Notes under the pieces: generated by a model
The model's input: only the letters and a program-made list of their open reading frames with translations
Databases searched by the model: none
What the model was told of the DNA's origin: nothing
Translations under genes and position numbers: made by a program
DNA from: Kribbella voronezhensis
Lineage (GTDB): Bacteria; Actinomycetota; Actinomycetes; Propionibacteriales; Kribbellaceae
Direction of reading: 5' to 3'
DNA length: 64,000 nucleotides
Assembly: GCF_004365175.1 (NCBI RefSeq)
Contig: NZ_SOCE01000001.1
Coordinates: 5,363,004 to 5,427,003 of the forward strand
Shown here: positions 16,081 through 24,350 of the stretch, one piece after another
Layout of the letters: each line of letters starts with the position of its first letter
How positions within the stretch are numbered: position 1 is the first letter of the stretch

Positions 16081-17268
16081 GTGGTGAGGCGAAGGTTCGG
16101 CGTACTGATCGGCGCGGCGGTGATTGCCGCGGCGCTGGTGTCCGGCTGCGGCGACGTTCCGTTGGAGGGATCCCAGCCCAGTACTGCGGCGACGCCTTCG
16201 GCGAGGCCCTCCAAGTCTCCGCGCACGTCGTCGACGCCGTCCTCGACACCTACGCCGACAGCTACGCCTCCGCAGACACCGAGCACGCCGACGCCTTCGC
16301 CGGTGAAGGGCGCGAATGCGGCTCGGGTGACGCGAACGTTTCCGGCGAAGCTGGCGAACGGCAAACCACCGCTGTTCGTGGTCGTGTCCTTCGACGGTGC
16401 CGGCGATCTGACGCTGTGGTCGCACTGGCGACAACTCGCCAAGCAGGTCAACGCGCGGATGACGTTCTTCCTGTCCGGGCCGTATCTCTACCCGGGTTCG
16501 CACCGGGCCGATTACAAGCCGCCGGGCAAGAAGCCTGGCGCGTCCGAGATCGGGTGGGGTGATCCGGACAAAGTGGTGCGGCGGACCGCCGTACTGCGGC
16601 AGGCGATCGCCGAGGGGCACGAGATCGGCACGCACGCGAACGGGCACTTCTGTGGCAGGAGTGGGATCGGCAGCTGGAACGCTGCGCAATGGAGCGACGA
16701 GCTCAAGGCCTTCGATCTGATGGTGGCGAACGGGCCGACGCTGGCCGCGGGCAAGCCACTGGCTGCTCCCTTCGACCCGGCCACGGTCAAGGGGATGCGG
16801 ACGCCTTGCTTGGAGGGGAACCGTTCGGCGTACCGGCAGGTCATGCGACAGCGCGGGATGCTGTACGACGCGTCCGAGCCCGGCTACATCGCCTGGCCGA
16901 AGAAGACCGACGGGATCTGGAACTTCCCCTTGCAGTCGATCGAGCTGGCCGGGACGCACAAGAGCACGCTGACGATGGACTACAACCTCTGGTACGCCCA
17001 GACGGGAGCACGCCAGGCGCCGGCATCACAGGCGCCTGCTCTGAAGGCGCAGGTCCTCGCCACGTACCGGCTCGCGCTCCGTCGCTCCCGAGCCCACGGC
17101 AACCCGCCGCTGTTCCTCGGCAACCACTTCAACCACTGGAACAACAGCGTGTACTCCGACGTCCTCACCAGCTTCGTCCAGGACACCTGCACTCAGCCAG
17201 ACGTCCGCTGCGTCAGCAACGTCGAACTGCTGACGTGGCTGGAGAAGAACGGCGTACCGCGAGGTTAA
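16081..17268 (+). CDS. Lipoprotein with a degenerate polysaccharide-deacetylase domain
   Basis: The 395-residue product starts at GTG 16081 (GTG 16084 is equally possible) and carries a lipobox LVSGC (Cys23), a Ser/Thr/Pro-rich linker (31-75) and a globular domain from about 80. The domain resembles NodB deacetylases: SFDGAGDL (102-109) sits where FDDGP is expected, HEIGTHANGHF (179-189) gives the paired His, and RTPCLEGN and GNHFNHW follow. The second Asp of the first motif is missing, so activity is doubtful or altered. It would be anchored outside the membrane. Actinobacterial lipoproteins of this kind are often annotated as hypothetical. Confidence 0.65.
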   Translation: MVRRRFGVLIGAAVIAAALVSGCGDVPLEGSQPSTAATPSARPSKSPRTSSTPSSTPTPTATPPQTPSTPTPSPVKGANAARVTRTFPAKLANGKPPLFVVVSFDGAGDLTLWSHWRQLAKQVNARMTFFLSGPYLYPGSHRADYKPPGKKPGASEIGWGDPDKVVRRTAVLRQAIAEGHEIGTHANGHFCGRSGIGSWNAAQWSDELKAFDLMVANGPTLAAGKPLAAPFDPATVKGMRTPCLEGNRSAYRQVMRQRGMLYDASEPGYIAWPKKTDGIWNFPLQSIELAGTHKSTLTMDYNLWYAQTGARQAPASQAPALKAQVLATYRLALRRSRAHGNPPLFLGNHFNHWNNSVYSDVLTSFVQDTCTQPDVRCVSNVELLTWLEKNGVPRG

Positions 17269-17730
17269 TCCCCCACACGGCTCCTCCGTCGCCGCTCCCG
17301 CCCACCCCGACCCGGTGCTCCTACGTCGCACCTCGCGCCAGAGTGCTGGTCGCTTGGGGCTGCTGTTGCCGACACCAAGGTTCGGCGCTGCGGCACCACC
17401 CTGGGCTGAGCCTCGGTTGCTTGCCAACCCCGGGCAGCTCCCGTCCGACGCGACCCGACGCGCCTCCCGCCACGCTTACGCGTGGCGGGAGGCGATGTGC
17501 CCGGCGACTTCGCCCGGCAGCCCGCTTGGACTGGGGTGCCCGAGGTGCTGGATTGCATCGTTGGCGGCTGAGGTCCCGGGCCCTCAGCCGTCAGCGAACT
17601 GGCTGGGACGGTCGAGCGCTTGAGCGCCCGCCACAGATGGCCCACACGGTGGAGCGAGCCGCGACGGAGGAGCGGCGGCTCGGGGTGGGCGGGAGCGCCG
17701 ACGCAGGAGGGGCGTGGGGCGTTGTACGAG
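17269..17730. repeat. Convergent spacer with inverted copies of a repeat family
   Basis: This 462-base spacer between convergent genes holds no credible gene. At its left end (17273-17329) are two degenerate copies of a GCTCCTCCGTCGC / GCTCCCGCCCACCC module; at its right end (17641-17720) the same module appears in reverse complement (GCGACGGAGGAGCGGC, GGTGGGCGGGAGCGCCGACG, CAGGAGG). The two ends can therefore pair across the spacer. The same modules form the large array at 45745-46407. The middle (17330-17460, 17495-17640) shows nothing else. Confidence 0.75.
17461..17494. terminator. Strong bidirectional stem-loop
   Basis: CGCCTCCCGCCACGC (17461-17475) pairs perfectly over 15 bases with GCGTGGCGGGAGGCG (17480-17494) around TTAC. 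It sits between convergent genes at 17268 and 17731 and is likely a two-way terminator; there is no U-tract. Confidence 0.65.
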
Positions 17731-18558
17731 TCAGAGCCGCAAGTACCCAAAGGCGTTCTGCCAGGTGCCGCCGGACTTGATGCGGTTGACCACCAGGCGC
17801 TGGAGAGTCGTGTCCTGGGGGTATTTGTCGAGGTTCTCCAGGTCGTGGCTGCGGAAGGTGAAGAAGATGGCGCTGTCCTGGGCGTCGCGGGGTTCGCCGT
17901 ACGGGGTGAAGCGGCGGCCGAAGCGGACCATGTTCGAGTCCTGGGGCAGGTTGTCGAGCAGGTAGGGGTCGATCAGCCACGAGCCGAGGGTCGCGGTCTT
18001 CACCGGGTAATCCGGGAAGTGGCGCGGGAAGAACTCGCGTGCCTGGGCGAAGCTGTCGTCGACCGCCTCGGGGGTGAGGGGGCCGGTCTCGGGGATGTGG
18101 ACGCCGATCACCCATTCGCCGGGCTCGACGCCGGGGACCGGGTTCTTGTCCGGTACCTGGTGGAGCAGGAACTGCAGCCGGCCGAGTGCGTAGATCGCGC
18201 CGGTCCAGTGGATCGTCATCCACCAGTGCGTCTCGAGCCCGTACTCGCCGTTGGTCCGGCGGCTGACGTCGAGTTGCTGACCGAGATCCGCGAGGGTGGC
18301 CCAGCTGACCTCGTCGCTGATCCCGCGCTCGGCGTGGTACCGGCGGATGTCCGGCAGCGTCTCGAGGAACGCGGCGACCGAGTCCCGGGTGTCGTCCGGC
18401 ATGGTCGGCCCGGAACCCTCACCGCGGAAGCCGCCGATCTCGCGGCGGAGTTCCGAGGCGAGCTTGGCCACGGCCACGGGATCGGCCTCGTACTTCTCGG
18501 CGGCCTCCCGATCGGCGTCGGTGAACCCCAGCAGGCGGTACTCGTCAGCAGTCGTCAC
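17731..18558 (-). CDS. Conserved protein, possible acyltransferase (GNAT-C type)
   Basis: A 275-residue soluble protein. The N-terminal part is helical (TADEYRLLGFTDADREAAEK), and the C-terminal half contains ALGRLQFLLHQVP, EWVIGVHIPETGPLTPEAV and a long stretch FRSHDLENLDKYPQDTTLQR. The combination of a helical N-domain with a LGRLQFQ-like and HIPxxGPL motif resembles the actinobacterial two-domain acyltransferase-like proteins (NAT_N plus GNAT_C). I am not sure of enzymatic activity. It is divergent from the AraC gene with only 40 bases between the starts, so shared control is likely. Confidence 0.5.
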   Translation of the reverse strand: MTTADEYRLLGFTDADREAAEKYEADPVAVAKLASELRREIGGFRGEGSGPTMPDDTRDSVAAFLETLPDIRRYHAERGISDEVSWATLADLGQQLDVSRRTNGEYGLETHWWMTIHWTGAIYALGRLQFLLHQVPDKNPVPGVEPGEWVIGVHIPETGPLTPEAVDDSFAQAREFFPRHFPDYPVKTATLGSWLIDPYLLDNLPQDSNMVRFGRRFTPYGEPRDAQDSAIFFTFRSHDLENLDKYPQDTTLQRLVVNRIKSGGTWQNAFGYLRL

Positions 18559-18586
18559 GACCCAACCGTAACCGTCAAATAGTTAC

Positions 18587-18592
18587 TACCGT
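18587..18592 (+). promoter_or_regulatory. -10 box of the AraC-type gene
   Basis: TACCGT is followed by 6 bases and ATG 18599. Just upstream, GTAAC and GTTAC form a small inverted repeat (18568-18586) that could be an operator for either divergent gene. Confidence 0.45.
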
Positions 18593-18598
18593 TGCCGC

Positions 18599-19447
18599 AT
18601 GCCCGAATATCGTCGTTTTCCACCGCCCACGGCCCAGCGGTACGCCGTCGAGCACTACTGGATGGTCGAGGCACCGGGAGACGAAACCGAGGTCAAGCGA
18701 GCGGTCCTGATCCCGAACGGACGGCCCGGCCTCGCGATCGCGCTCGGTCAGCCGGGCTTGCGGCAGGACCCGCTGACGGGCACGTCCTGGACGAACGACG
18801 GCGCGCTGTTCGGGATCATGACACGGCCTCATCTGCTGACCCAGTCCGGTCCGTCGAGCTACGTCGGCGCCGAACTCACACCATGGGGCGCAGCAGCACT
18901 CGGCCTCCAAGACCGTTTGGTCGACGGCGTCCTCCCGATCGCCGACTGGACGGACGCCGGTACTGCGGGTCGCCTGGCCGCTGACCTCCGGCAACTCGAC
19001 TTCGGGCAACCCCGGGCGGACAAACTGGCCGACTTCCTCGCGACCCGGCTACATCCGGTCCGCAACGTCGAGCTGGTGGAGCGAGCGGTCCGGATCATCG
19101 AGGACAGCGGTGGGTCGGTGAGCGTGGCCGAAGTGGCGGCGCGGACGAGTACGTCGTACAGCAGTCTTTATCGGGCGTTCTCGGGGGCGACCGGGATCGG
19201 TCCCAAGCAGTTCGGCGAGATCATCCGCTACTTCGGCTTCGTCGGCGGGCTGATCGCCGGACCGGCGGACGCGGCGACGACGCTCGCTGCTCTGCACGGG
19301 TACTACGACCAGGCGCACGCGGCCAGGGACTTCAAGCGGTACACGGGGGTCAGCGCGTCGTCGTTCCGCGCGGTTCAGGACGGGATCGCAGTCTTGATGC
19401 ATGAAAGATCTGTCCAAGACGAGAGTGCGGATCCGGCCGGAGACTGA
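18599..19447 (+). CDS. AraC-family transcriptional regulator
   Basis: This 282-residue protein has an N-terminal DUF6597-like ligand domain (VEHYWMVEAP, then IPNGRPGLAIALGQPG, about 15-135) and a C-terminal AraC HTH pair (about 155-255) with VAEVAARTSTSYSSLYRAFS and GIGPKQFGEIIRYFGF. Such proteins usually activate an adjacent gene in response to a small molecule. Neighbours are the divergent acyltransferase-like gene and, 25 bases downstream, a VOC gene that is probably co-transcribed and may be its target. The mRNA appears leaderless. Confidence 0.82.
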   Translation: MPEYRRFPPPTAQRYAVEHYWMVEAPGDETEVKRAVLIPNGRPGLAIALGQPGLRQDPLTGTSWTNDGALFGIMTRPHLLTQSGPSSYVGAELTPWGAAALGLQDRLVDGVLPIADWTDAGTAGRLAADLRQLDFGQPRADKLADFLATRLHPVRNVELVERAVRIIEDSGGSVSVAEVAARTSTSYSSLYRAFSGATGIGPKQFGEIIRYFGFVGGLIAGPADAATTLAALHGYYDQAHAARDFKRYTGVSASSFRAVQDGIAVLMHERSVQDESADPAGD

Positions 19448-19472
19448 CCTGGTCAACCTCTGGAGGAGAACC

Positions 19473-19826
19473 GTGGGACGCATCATTCATGTCGAACTCA
19501 CCGCTGCCGGGCTCGACGCCGCTGCGGAGTTCTACACCAAGGCGTTCGGCTGGCAGCTCACGCCGTCGGGCTTCGTCGACGGCTACCTGGTGGCGGAGAC
19601 GGGAGCGGGGGACGGGATCGACGCCGCGATCATGAAGCGGGAGTACCAGCAGCAACCCGCGATCGTGTGGCTCGAAGTGGACGACCTCGACGCCACCTGC
19701 GCCGCGGTGGTCGCAGCCGGTGGGACCGCCGACCACGAGGCGCAGGAGATCCCGGGCGTCGGCCGGCTCAGCTACGTCCGCGATCCGGAAGGTGTCGTCC
19801 TGGGCATCCGGCAACCAGCCGGCTGA
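19473..19826 (+). CDS. VOC-family protein downstream of the AraC gene
   Basis: A 117-residue VOC-fold protein (GRIIHVELTAAGLDAAAEFY at the start, LSYVRDPEGVVLGIRQP at the end). GTG 19473 is chosen over an in-frame ATG at 19401 because a GGAGGAG site lies 4 bases before it and the VOC first strand begins there. The 19401 start would overlap the AraC gene. Function unknown; likely binds or transforms the compound sensed by the AraC regulator. Confidence 0.78.
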   Translation: MGRIIHVELTAAGLDAAAEFYTKAFGWQLTPSGFVDGYLVAETGAGDGIDAAIMKREYQQQPAIVWLEVDDLDATCAAVVAAGGTADHEAQEIPGVGRLSYVRDPEGVVLGIRQPAG

Positions 19827-19841
19827 TCGGCGGTTGAGGGG

Positions 19842-20129
19842 TCAGCCGGCGGCGGTGTCGATGTGGCGGGCGAGGACGAGGTCGTCGTCGGTGATGCCGC
19901 CGGCGTCGTGGCTGCTGACCCGGAAGGTGATCGTGGTGTAGCGGATGTCGATGTCCGGGTGGTGGTTCATCGACTCGGCCAGTTGGGCGACGGTCGCGAC
20001 CAGCCGGATGCCGTCCAGGAAGCTGTCTTTCTTGACGCTGCGGACCAGCGCGTTCTCGTCGACCTTCCACTCCGGGAGGTGGTCGCGGATCGCGGCATCG
20101 ATCTGGTCGTCCGTCAGCAGCTCAGCCAT
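19842..20129 (-). CDS. Pterin-4a-carbinolamine dehydratase
   Basis: A 95-residue protein with the family signature MNHHPDIDIRYTTITFRVSS (54-73) holding the HHP triplet (56-58) and the C-terminal strand pattern GGITDDDLVLARHID. It dehydrates 4a-hydroxytetrahydropterins formed by aromatic hydroxylases; in many bacteria its true role is uncertain. The ATG at 20129 is chosen because a TAGAGT box ends 6 bases upstream and the family starts MAELL; a GTG at 20135 would lie next to that box. Confidence 0.92.
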   Translation of the reverse strand: MAELLTDDQIDAAIRDHLPEWKVDENALVRSVKKDSFLDGIRLVATVAQLAESMNHHPDIDIRYTTITFRVSSHDAGGITDDDLVLARHIDTAAG

Positions 20130-20135
20130 GCGCAC

Positions 20136-20141
20136 ACTCTA
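20136..20141 (-). promoter_or_regulatory. -10 box of the pterin dehydratase gene
   Basis: TAGAGT (20141-20136, minus strand), 6 bases, then ATG 20129: a leaderless promoter. Confidence 0.5.
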
Positions 20142-20210
20142 GTGCCAGTACGCCGTCAGCCGGCGCCAGTGCTGGTACGCCGTCACCCGGCGGCGGGAGG
20201 CAGCCGCCCG

Positions 20211-21599
20211 TCAGCTGGTGATCGGACGGACCCGGTGCGAGGTGAGGAGCGCGGCGAAAGCAAGGGCCGCGCTGGCGACGATGATCGTGCCGAAGACCCA
20301 GGGGCCGGGATCCGAGGCGTTCAAGGCCAGCAGCGTGCCGCTGACCGCGAGCGCGGTTGCGATGCTCATCGTTCCTGCCATCTGACCGGCGCTGGTGTTG
20401 CGACCGGAGTTGCCCGCGTCGGAGAGGTCGAGAGTGAGGACCGACAGGCTCGACGAGCTCAGGCCCATACCGACGCCGGCGAACGACCAGCCGATCAACC
20501 CGGCCCAGCCGCCGTCGCTCCAGGCGAGCAACGAGGTGACGGCGAGCCCGAGTGTCATCAGGACCAGGCCGATCCGTAGTACGGACACTCGCTGCAGCCC
20601 GTGGTCGCGGCCCTGTAGCCAGGATCCGAACGCCCAGCTCACTCCGGTGATCGACAGCGTGATCCCTGCCTTCGACGGGCTGAAGTCGTGCCGCAAGGTC
20701 AACAGCAGCGGAAGATAAGCGCCCGTCCCCGCGAACGCGGCGCCACCAAGCCCCCGTACTGCGACCACGGCAGGGAACCCGCGACGTGCGACGAACGTGC
20801 CTTGCGGCATCACCCGTACGGCGGCCAGCGCGAGCACCACGACGCTGAGAGCGATCGCCGTACCGCCCGCGATGTGGTGAGCCTGCAGGTGATCCCCGGC
20901 GAGCGTCATCGCGAACAAGGCCACCGACGCGGCGAACGCCCAAGGCAATGCGGATCGCCACGCTTCCAGTTCGGCCGTCTCCTTCGGGCTGCGTTCGGGC
21001 GCGACGCTGCGCGCGGACAACTGCATCGCGGGCTGCAGCAGTAACCAACTCGGGATCAACAGGGCGACCGCGCCGATGAACACCCACCGCCAGCCGAGGT
21101 GCTCGGTCACCAGTCCCGTCACGAACGGGCCGAGGACCGACGGCAGGATCCACATCGCCGCGAACAACGAGAACATCCGCGGCCGCAGTACGGCGGGCAG
21201 TGCGCGCGCGACCAGCACCATCAGGGCTACGTCCAGCAGGCCCTCGGCCAGACCGCTCAGCAGTCGACCGGCGACCACCATCGGCATCCCTTGCGCAGTG
21301 CCGACCAGTAGCTGAGCGAGCGCGAAGGTGATCGCACCGGCCCGGAGGGTGGGGATCGGGCCGCGTCGATCGGCCCAGAGCCCGGCGATGGCCAGCGACA
21401 CCAGGTAGCTCGCGTTGGGCGCGGCATTGGCCAGCCCGAAGCTGCCGATCGCGTCGAACTCGCGGACCATCGTCGGCAACGCCGTACCGACCGCCCGGTT
21501 CTCGAACGCGCCCAGAGTGACCAGCGCGATCACCCCGAGCACCAGGGGCAAGTGCGGTCCGCTGAACAGCTTGGGCTTGTGCGCTTCGGTCAAGGACAT
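20211..21599 (-). CDS. MFS transporter, likely MerR-controlled drug efflux
   Basis: A 462-residue major facilitator with 12 or more hydrophobic segments. The loop-2/3 motif LWADRRGPIPTLRAG matches the MFS motif A GXXXDRXGRR, and GRLLSGLAEGLLD resembles the R/GRxxxGxGxG motif of transmembrane segment 4. Drug or small-molecule efflux is likely. Two ATG codons are possible (21608, 21599); the promoter places +1 at about 21599, which I prefer. A MerR/SoxR-like operator sits in the promoter, so the pump is probably induced by an unlinked MerR activator. Confidence 0.82.
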   Translation of the reverse strand: MSLTEAHKPKLFSGPHLPLVLGVIALVTLGAFENRAVGTALPTMVREFDAIGSFGLANAAPNASYLVSLAIAGLWADRRGPIPTLRAGAITFALAQLLVGTAQGMPMVVAGRLLSGLAEGLLDVALMVLVARALPAVLRPRMFSLFAAMWILPSVLGPFVTGLVTEHLGWRWVFIGAVALLIPSWLLLQPAMQLSARSVAPERSPKETAELEAWRSALPWAFAASVALFAMTLAGDHLQAHHIAGGTAIALSVVVLALAAVRVMPQGTFVARRGFPAVVAVRGLGGAAFAGTGAYLPLLLTLRHDFSPSKAGITLSITGVSWAFGSWLQGRDHGLQRVSVLRIGLVLMTLGLAVTSLLAWSDGGWAGLIGWSFAGVGMGLSSSSLSVLTLDLSDAGNSGRNTSAGQMAGTMSIATALAVSGTLLALNASDPGPWVFGTIIVASAALAFAALLTSHRVRPITS

Positions 21600-21606
21600 G
21601 CCCGCC

Positions 21607-21637
21607 ATCCTGAGAGTTCAAGCTAACTTGAAGTCAA
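21607..21637 (-). promoter_or_regulatory. MerR/SoxR-like elongated promoter
   Basis: On the minus strand TTGACT (21637-21632), a 19-base spacer, CAGGAT (21612-21607), 7 bases, ATG. The palindrome TTCAAG-N4-CTTGAA (21617-21632) fills the spacer; SoxR sites are CCTCAAG-N4-CTTGAGG. Long 19-base spacers with a central palindrome are the hallmark of MerR-type activation. Confidence 0.65.
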
Positions 21638-23607
21638 CTGCGGCTCTCGGGCAACCGGAAGACCAGGACGAGCACCCGGAGGACGAGCACCGCGCAGATC
21701 ACCAGCAGGTTGTAGGCGAAGAGCTGGAACAAGCTCAGCGAACTGGTGACCTGCGGGCCTCCCGGCGTACCGAGGAGCAGGACTGCCATCAGGCCGGCGG
21801 TGGCACCGAGGATCGCGAGCAACGCCTGGTGGAGCAAGCCGGTCAGGTGCCGCCGGTCGCGTTCGTCGGCGAGCAGGCGTACGTTGACGCTCAGCCGGCC
21901 CGACTCGGCCGCGGCCGCGATCCGGTCGATCCGTCGCGGCAACCGGCGCAGCATCGGCAACAAGGTGGCCAGCTCCTCGGTCGCCGTACGGCGTAACGCG
22001 TCGGGCGCGAGCCGGTCGGTGACATGGGCGGCCGCGAACTGGCGGGACGCGGCGACCAGGTCGAAGCCGGGGGAGATCCGCGAGATCGTGCCCTCGATGG
22101 TGGCCAGTGCGCGAAACACCGCGGCCACCTCGGGCGGAACGCCGAGTCCGTGCGCGGTGATGATCTTGAACAGGTCGTTGAACATCGCCGGCCCGAGGGC
22201 GGCGCCGGCGCCGAGATGACGGGCCATGAACTGGCCGACCGCGCGTTCGAGCGACTGCTCGTCGACCGTGTCCGGGCGATAAACGATCTCCAGCAGGGCG
22301 TCGGTCGCGGCCGTCGGGTCGCCGTGGTCGACCGCGAGCAGGAACCGCTGCAGGGCTTCGCGCGTGGACGGATCCAGCCGCCCGACCGAGCCGAGGTCGA
22401 GCATCCCGATCCGGCCGTCGGTGAGCAGCAGGAAGTTGCCGGGATGGGGATCGGCATGGAACACGCCGTCGATGGCGACCTGGCCGAGAAGGCACTCGAA
22501 CAAGGCCTTGGCCAGCCGGGCGGCGTCCAGGCCGCGCTCGGCGATCGAGCGGGCCGCCGCGCCCAGCTGGATCCCGTCCAGCCGCTGCATCGTGAGCACT
22601 CGCCGGCTGCACAGCCGCGGATGCAACTCCGGTACGACGATGTCGTTGCTCGCAGCAATCGTTCGGCCGGCCGCGACGCTGGTCATGTTGCTTGCCTCGA
22701 CGGTGAAGTCGAGTTCCTCCCGCATCGCGTCGGCGAACCCGGCGGCGAGTGCGCGGACGCCCATCGAGCGGCCCCAGTCCGTGTTGCGTTCGAGCGTCCT
22801 GGCCAGCCGCTGGACGATGTCGAGATCGCGCTCGACCACCGAGGCGATACCGGGCCGCTGGACCTTCACGACGACTTGTTCGCCGTCGCTCAGGCGGGCC
22901 GGGTAGACCTGGGCCACCGAGGCGGCGGCGAGCGGTTCGGGGCCGAACTCGGCGAAGACCTGCAGAGGCGGCGCGCCCAGCTCCTGGGTGAGCACTTCTT
23001 CGATCTGCGGCCACGGAGCAGGGGAGACCTGGTCCTGCAGCCGGCTCAGCTCCAGCGCGACGGAGGCCGGAATGACGTCGCTGCGGGTGGAGAGGACCTG
23101 GCCGAGCTTGACGAAGGTGACGCCGGCTTCGTCGAGGGCGAGCCTCAGTGAGCGGGCGAGATCCGCTTGCCCGGCGGCGTTTTCCCGGCCCGGCCGGCGG
23201 CGCCCGCGCAGGTACGGGCCGAGGCCGTGCCGGATCGCGATCCGGAGGATCTGCAGGTAGCGCTTCGTCCGGGCGATCCGGCCGGTCAGGTCGCGCCGCA
23301 GATCGCGGGCCCTCGGCAACGAACCGGTCGGTACCACGGCCTCGGCCAGCACCAGGAAGATCAGCCCGGTCAGCATCGAGCAGAGCGCGTCCAGCGCCAG
23401 CAGGGCGATCGCCGCTCCGGTCGACCCGGTCCAGGGCAACGGCCCGGCGAGCGCGTTCATCAGCGGCGCGAACATCGCCAGCGTCAGTCCGGCCCCGATC
23501 GCCAGCCGCCCGAGCCCGAACCGTACGCCGAGCAGCCGCTGCGAGACCGGCACGAAGATGACCATGAACACACCGACATTGATCAGCCCGACCAGCACCA
23601 CATCCAT
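21634..23607 (-). CDS. ABC1/UbiB-family atypical kinase, membrane-anchored
   Basis: A 657-residue protein. Three N-terminal hydrophobic segments (about 1-90) precede a UbiB-type kinase domain: KLGQ (167-170, KxGQ motif), Ala-rich loop LAAASVAQV (226-234) in place of a Gly-rich loop, catalytic Lys249 (VVVKVQRPG), HADPHPGN (384-391) and DLGS (404-407). Two hydrophobic helices close the protein. UbiB/COQ8 relatives bind ATP and support isoprenoid-quinone biosynthesis; in this menaquinone-type lineage the role is unclear. The ATG at 23607 follows a TAGGGT box by 7 bases. The pump promoter lies at its 3' end. Confidence 0.88.
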   Translation of the reverse strand: MDVVLVGLINVGVFMVIFVPVSQRLLGVRFGLGRLAIGAGLTLAMFAPLMNALAGPLPWTGSTGAAIALLALDALCSMLTGLIFLVLAEAVVPTGSLPRARDLRRDLTGRIARTKRYLQILRIAIRHGLGPYLRGRRRPGRENAAGQADLARSLRLALDEAGVTFVKLGQVLSTRSDVIPASVALELSRLQDQVSPAPWPQIEEVLTQELGAPPLQVFAEFGPEPLAAASVAQVYPARLSDGEQVVVKVQRPGIASVVERDLDIVQRLARTLERNTDWGRSMGVRALAAGFADAMREELDFTVEASNMTSVAAGRTIAASNDIVVPELHPRLCSRRVLTMQRLDGIQLGAAARSIAERGLDAARLAKALFECLLGQVAIDGVFHADPHPGNFLLLTDGRIGMLDLGSVGRLDPSTREALQRFLLAVDHGDPTAATDALLEIVYRPDTVDEQSLERAVGQFMARHLGAGAALGPAMFNDLFKIITAHGLGVPPEVAAVFRALATIEGTISRISPGFDLVAASRQFAAAHVTDRLAPDALRRTATEELATLLPMLRRLPRRIDRIAAAAESGRLSVNVRLLADERDRRHLTGLLHQALLAILGATAGLMAVLLLGTPGGPQVTSSLSLFQLFAYNLLVICAVLVLRVLVLVFRLPESRS

Positions 23608-23614
23608 GATCGCG

Positions 23615-23620
23615 ACCCTA
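23615..23620 (-). promoter_or_regulatory. -10 box of the ABC1 kinase gene
   Basis: TAGGGT (23620-23615), 7 bases, ATG 23607; leaderless arrangement. Confidence 0.45.
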
Positions 23621-23678
23621 GGGCAGCAGCGGCCCTTGCCGCGTCACCCCGGCAGGGGAGCCGCCCCCGGATCGGTGT

Positions 23679-24350
23679 TCACCCGCGAGAGTGAGATGCC
23701 CAGCGGTACTGGTGTTCCGGGCGTCCGGTCGAGCCGTATCGCAGGCTCAGTACTGCGCGCCCGTCGTCGGCCAGCGCGGCCAGGTACCGCTGGGCGGTCG
23801 CCCGGGAGATGCCCAGCTGGGCAGCCAGATCGGCTGCGGTCCGCGGTCCACCGGCCTGCCGTAAGGCGGTCGTCACCAGCCGTGCCGTCACCGGCGACTG
23901 GCCCTTCGGCGTCGGCGGCCGATCGGCTTCGTGCAGTGCGTCGACGGCCCGGTCGATCGCTTGCTGGGTCAGCTCGTCCGACTGGTCGCCCAGCAGCGTC
24001 CGGTAGCGCACGTACGCACGGAGCCGGGACGTGAGTTGCTCGGAGCCGAAGGGCTTGATCAGGTAGTTCAGCGCACCCGCTGCGAACGCCGCACGGACCG
24101 AGGCCGCCGATGAATCCGCGGTGACCATGAAGATGTCGGCGCGCAGTTCAGCGGCGATCTCGATCCCCGGCCGGTCGGGTAGATAACTGTCCAGCAGTAC
24201 GAGATCCGGCCCGAGGTCGGCGGCCAGCCGCAGCGCATCGGCTGCGGTATGCGCCACTCCGACGACTTCCAGACCGATGACCTGGGCAACGAGCAGCGCG
24301 TGCACCTGGGCGACCCGGAAGTCGTCCTCCACCACCAGGACGCCGATCAT
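23679..24350 (-). CDS. CitB/DcuR-type response regulator
   Basis: A 223-residue regulator with a receiver domain (acidic pocket Glu8-Asp9-Asp10, phosphoacceptor Asp54 in VLLDSYLPDRPG, Lys99 in LIKPF) and a C-terminal HTH (QLGISRATAQRYLAALADDG, about 180-199) of the CitB/DcuR class. It overlaps the histidine kinase gene by 4 bases, so both are translated together. The divergent ABC importer at 26126 is the probable target. In the family such pairs respond to external carboxylates such as citrate, malate or fumarate. Confidence 0.9.
   Translation of the reverse strand: MIGVLVVEDDFRVAQVHALLVAQVIGLEVVGVAHTAADALRLAADLGPDLVLLDSYLPDRPGIEIAAELRADIFMVTADSSAASVRAAFAAGALNYLIKPFGSEQLTSRLRAYVRYRTLLGDQSDELTQQAIDRAVDALHEADRPPTPKGQSPVTARLVTTALRQAGGPRTAADLAAQLGISRATAQRYLAALADDGRAVLSLRYGSTGRPEHQYRWASHSRG

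Noticed and set aside
14209..16959. A 916-codon antisense frame across the phosphotransferase, DedA and lipoprotein genes
   Set aside because: It crosses several genes with strong motifs on the other strand and has no recognisable fold.
19401..19472. Earlier start for the VOC gene at ATG 19401
   Set aside because: It overlaps the AraC gene, whereas GTG 19473 has a strong GGAGGAG site and the family start.
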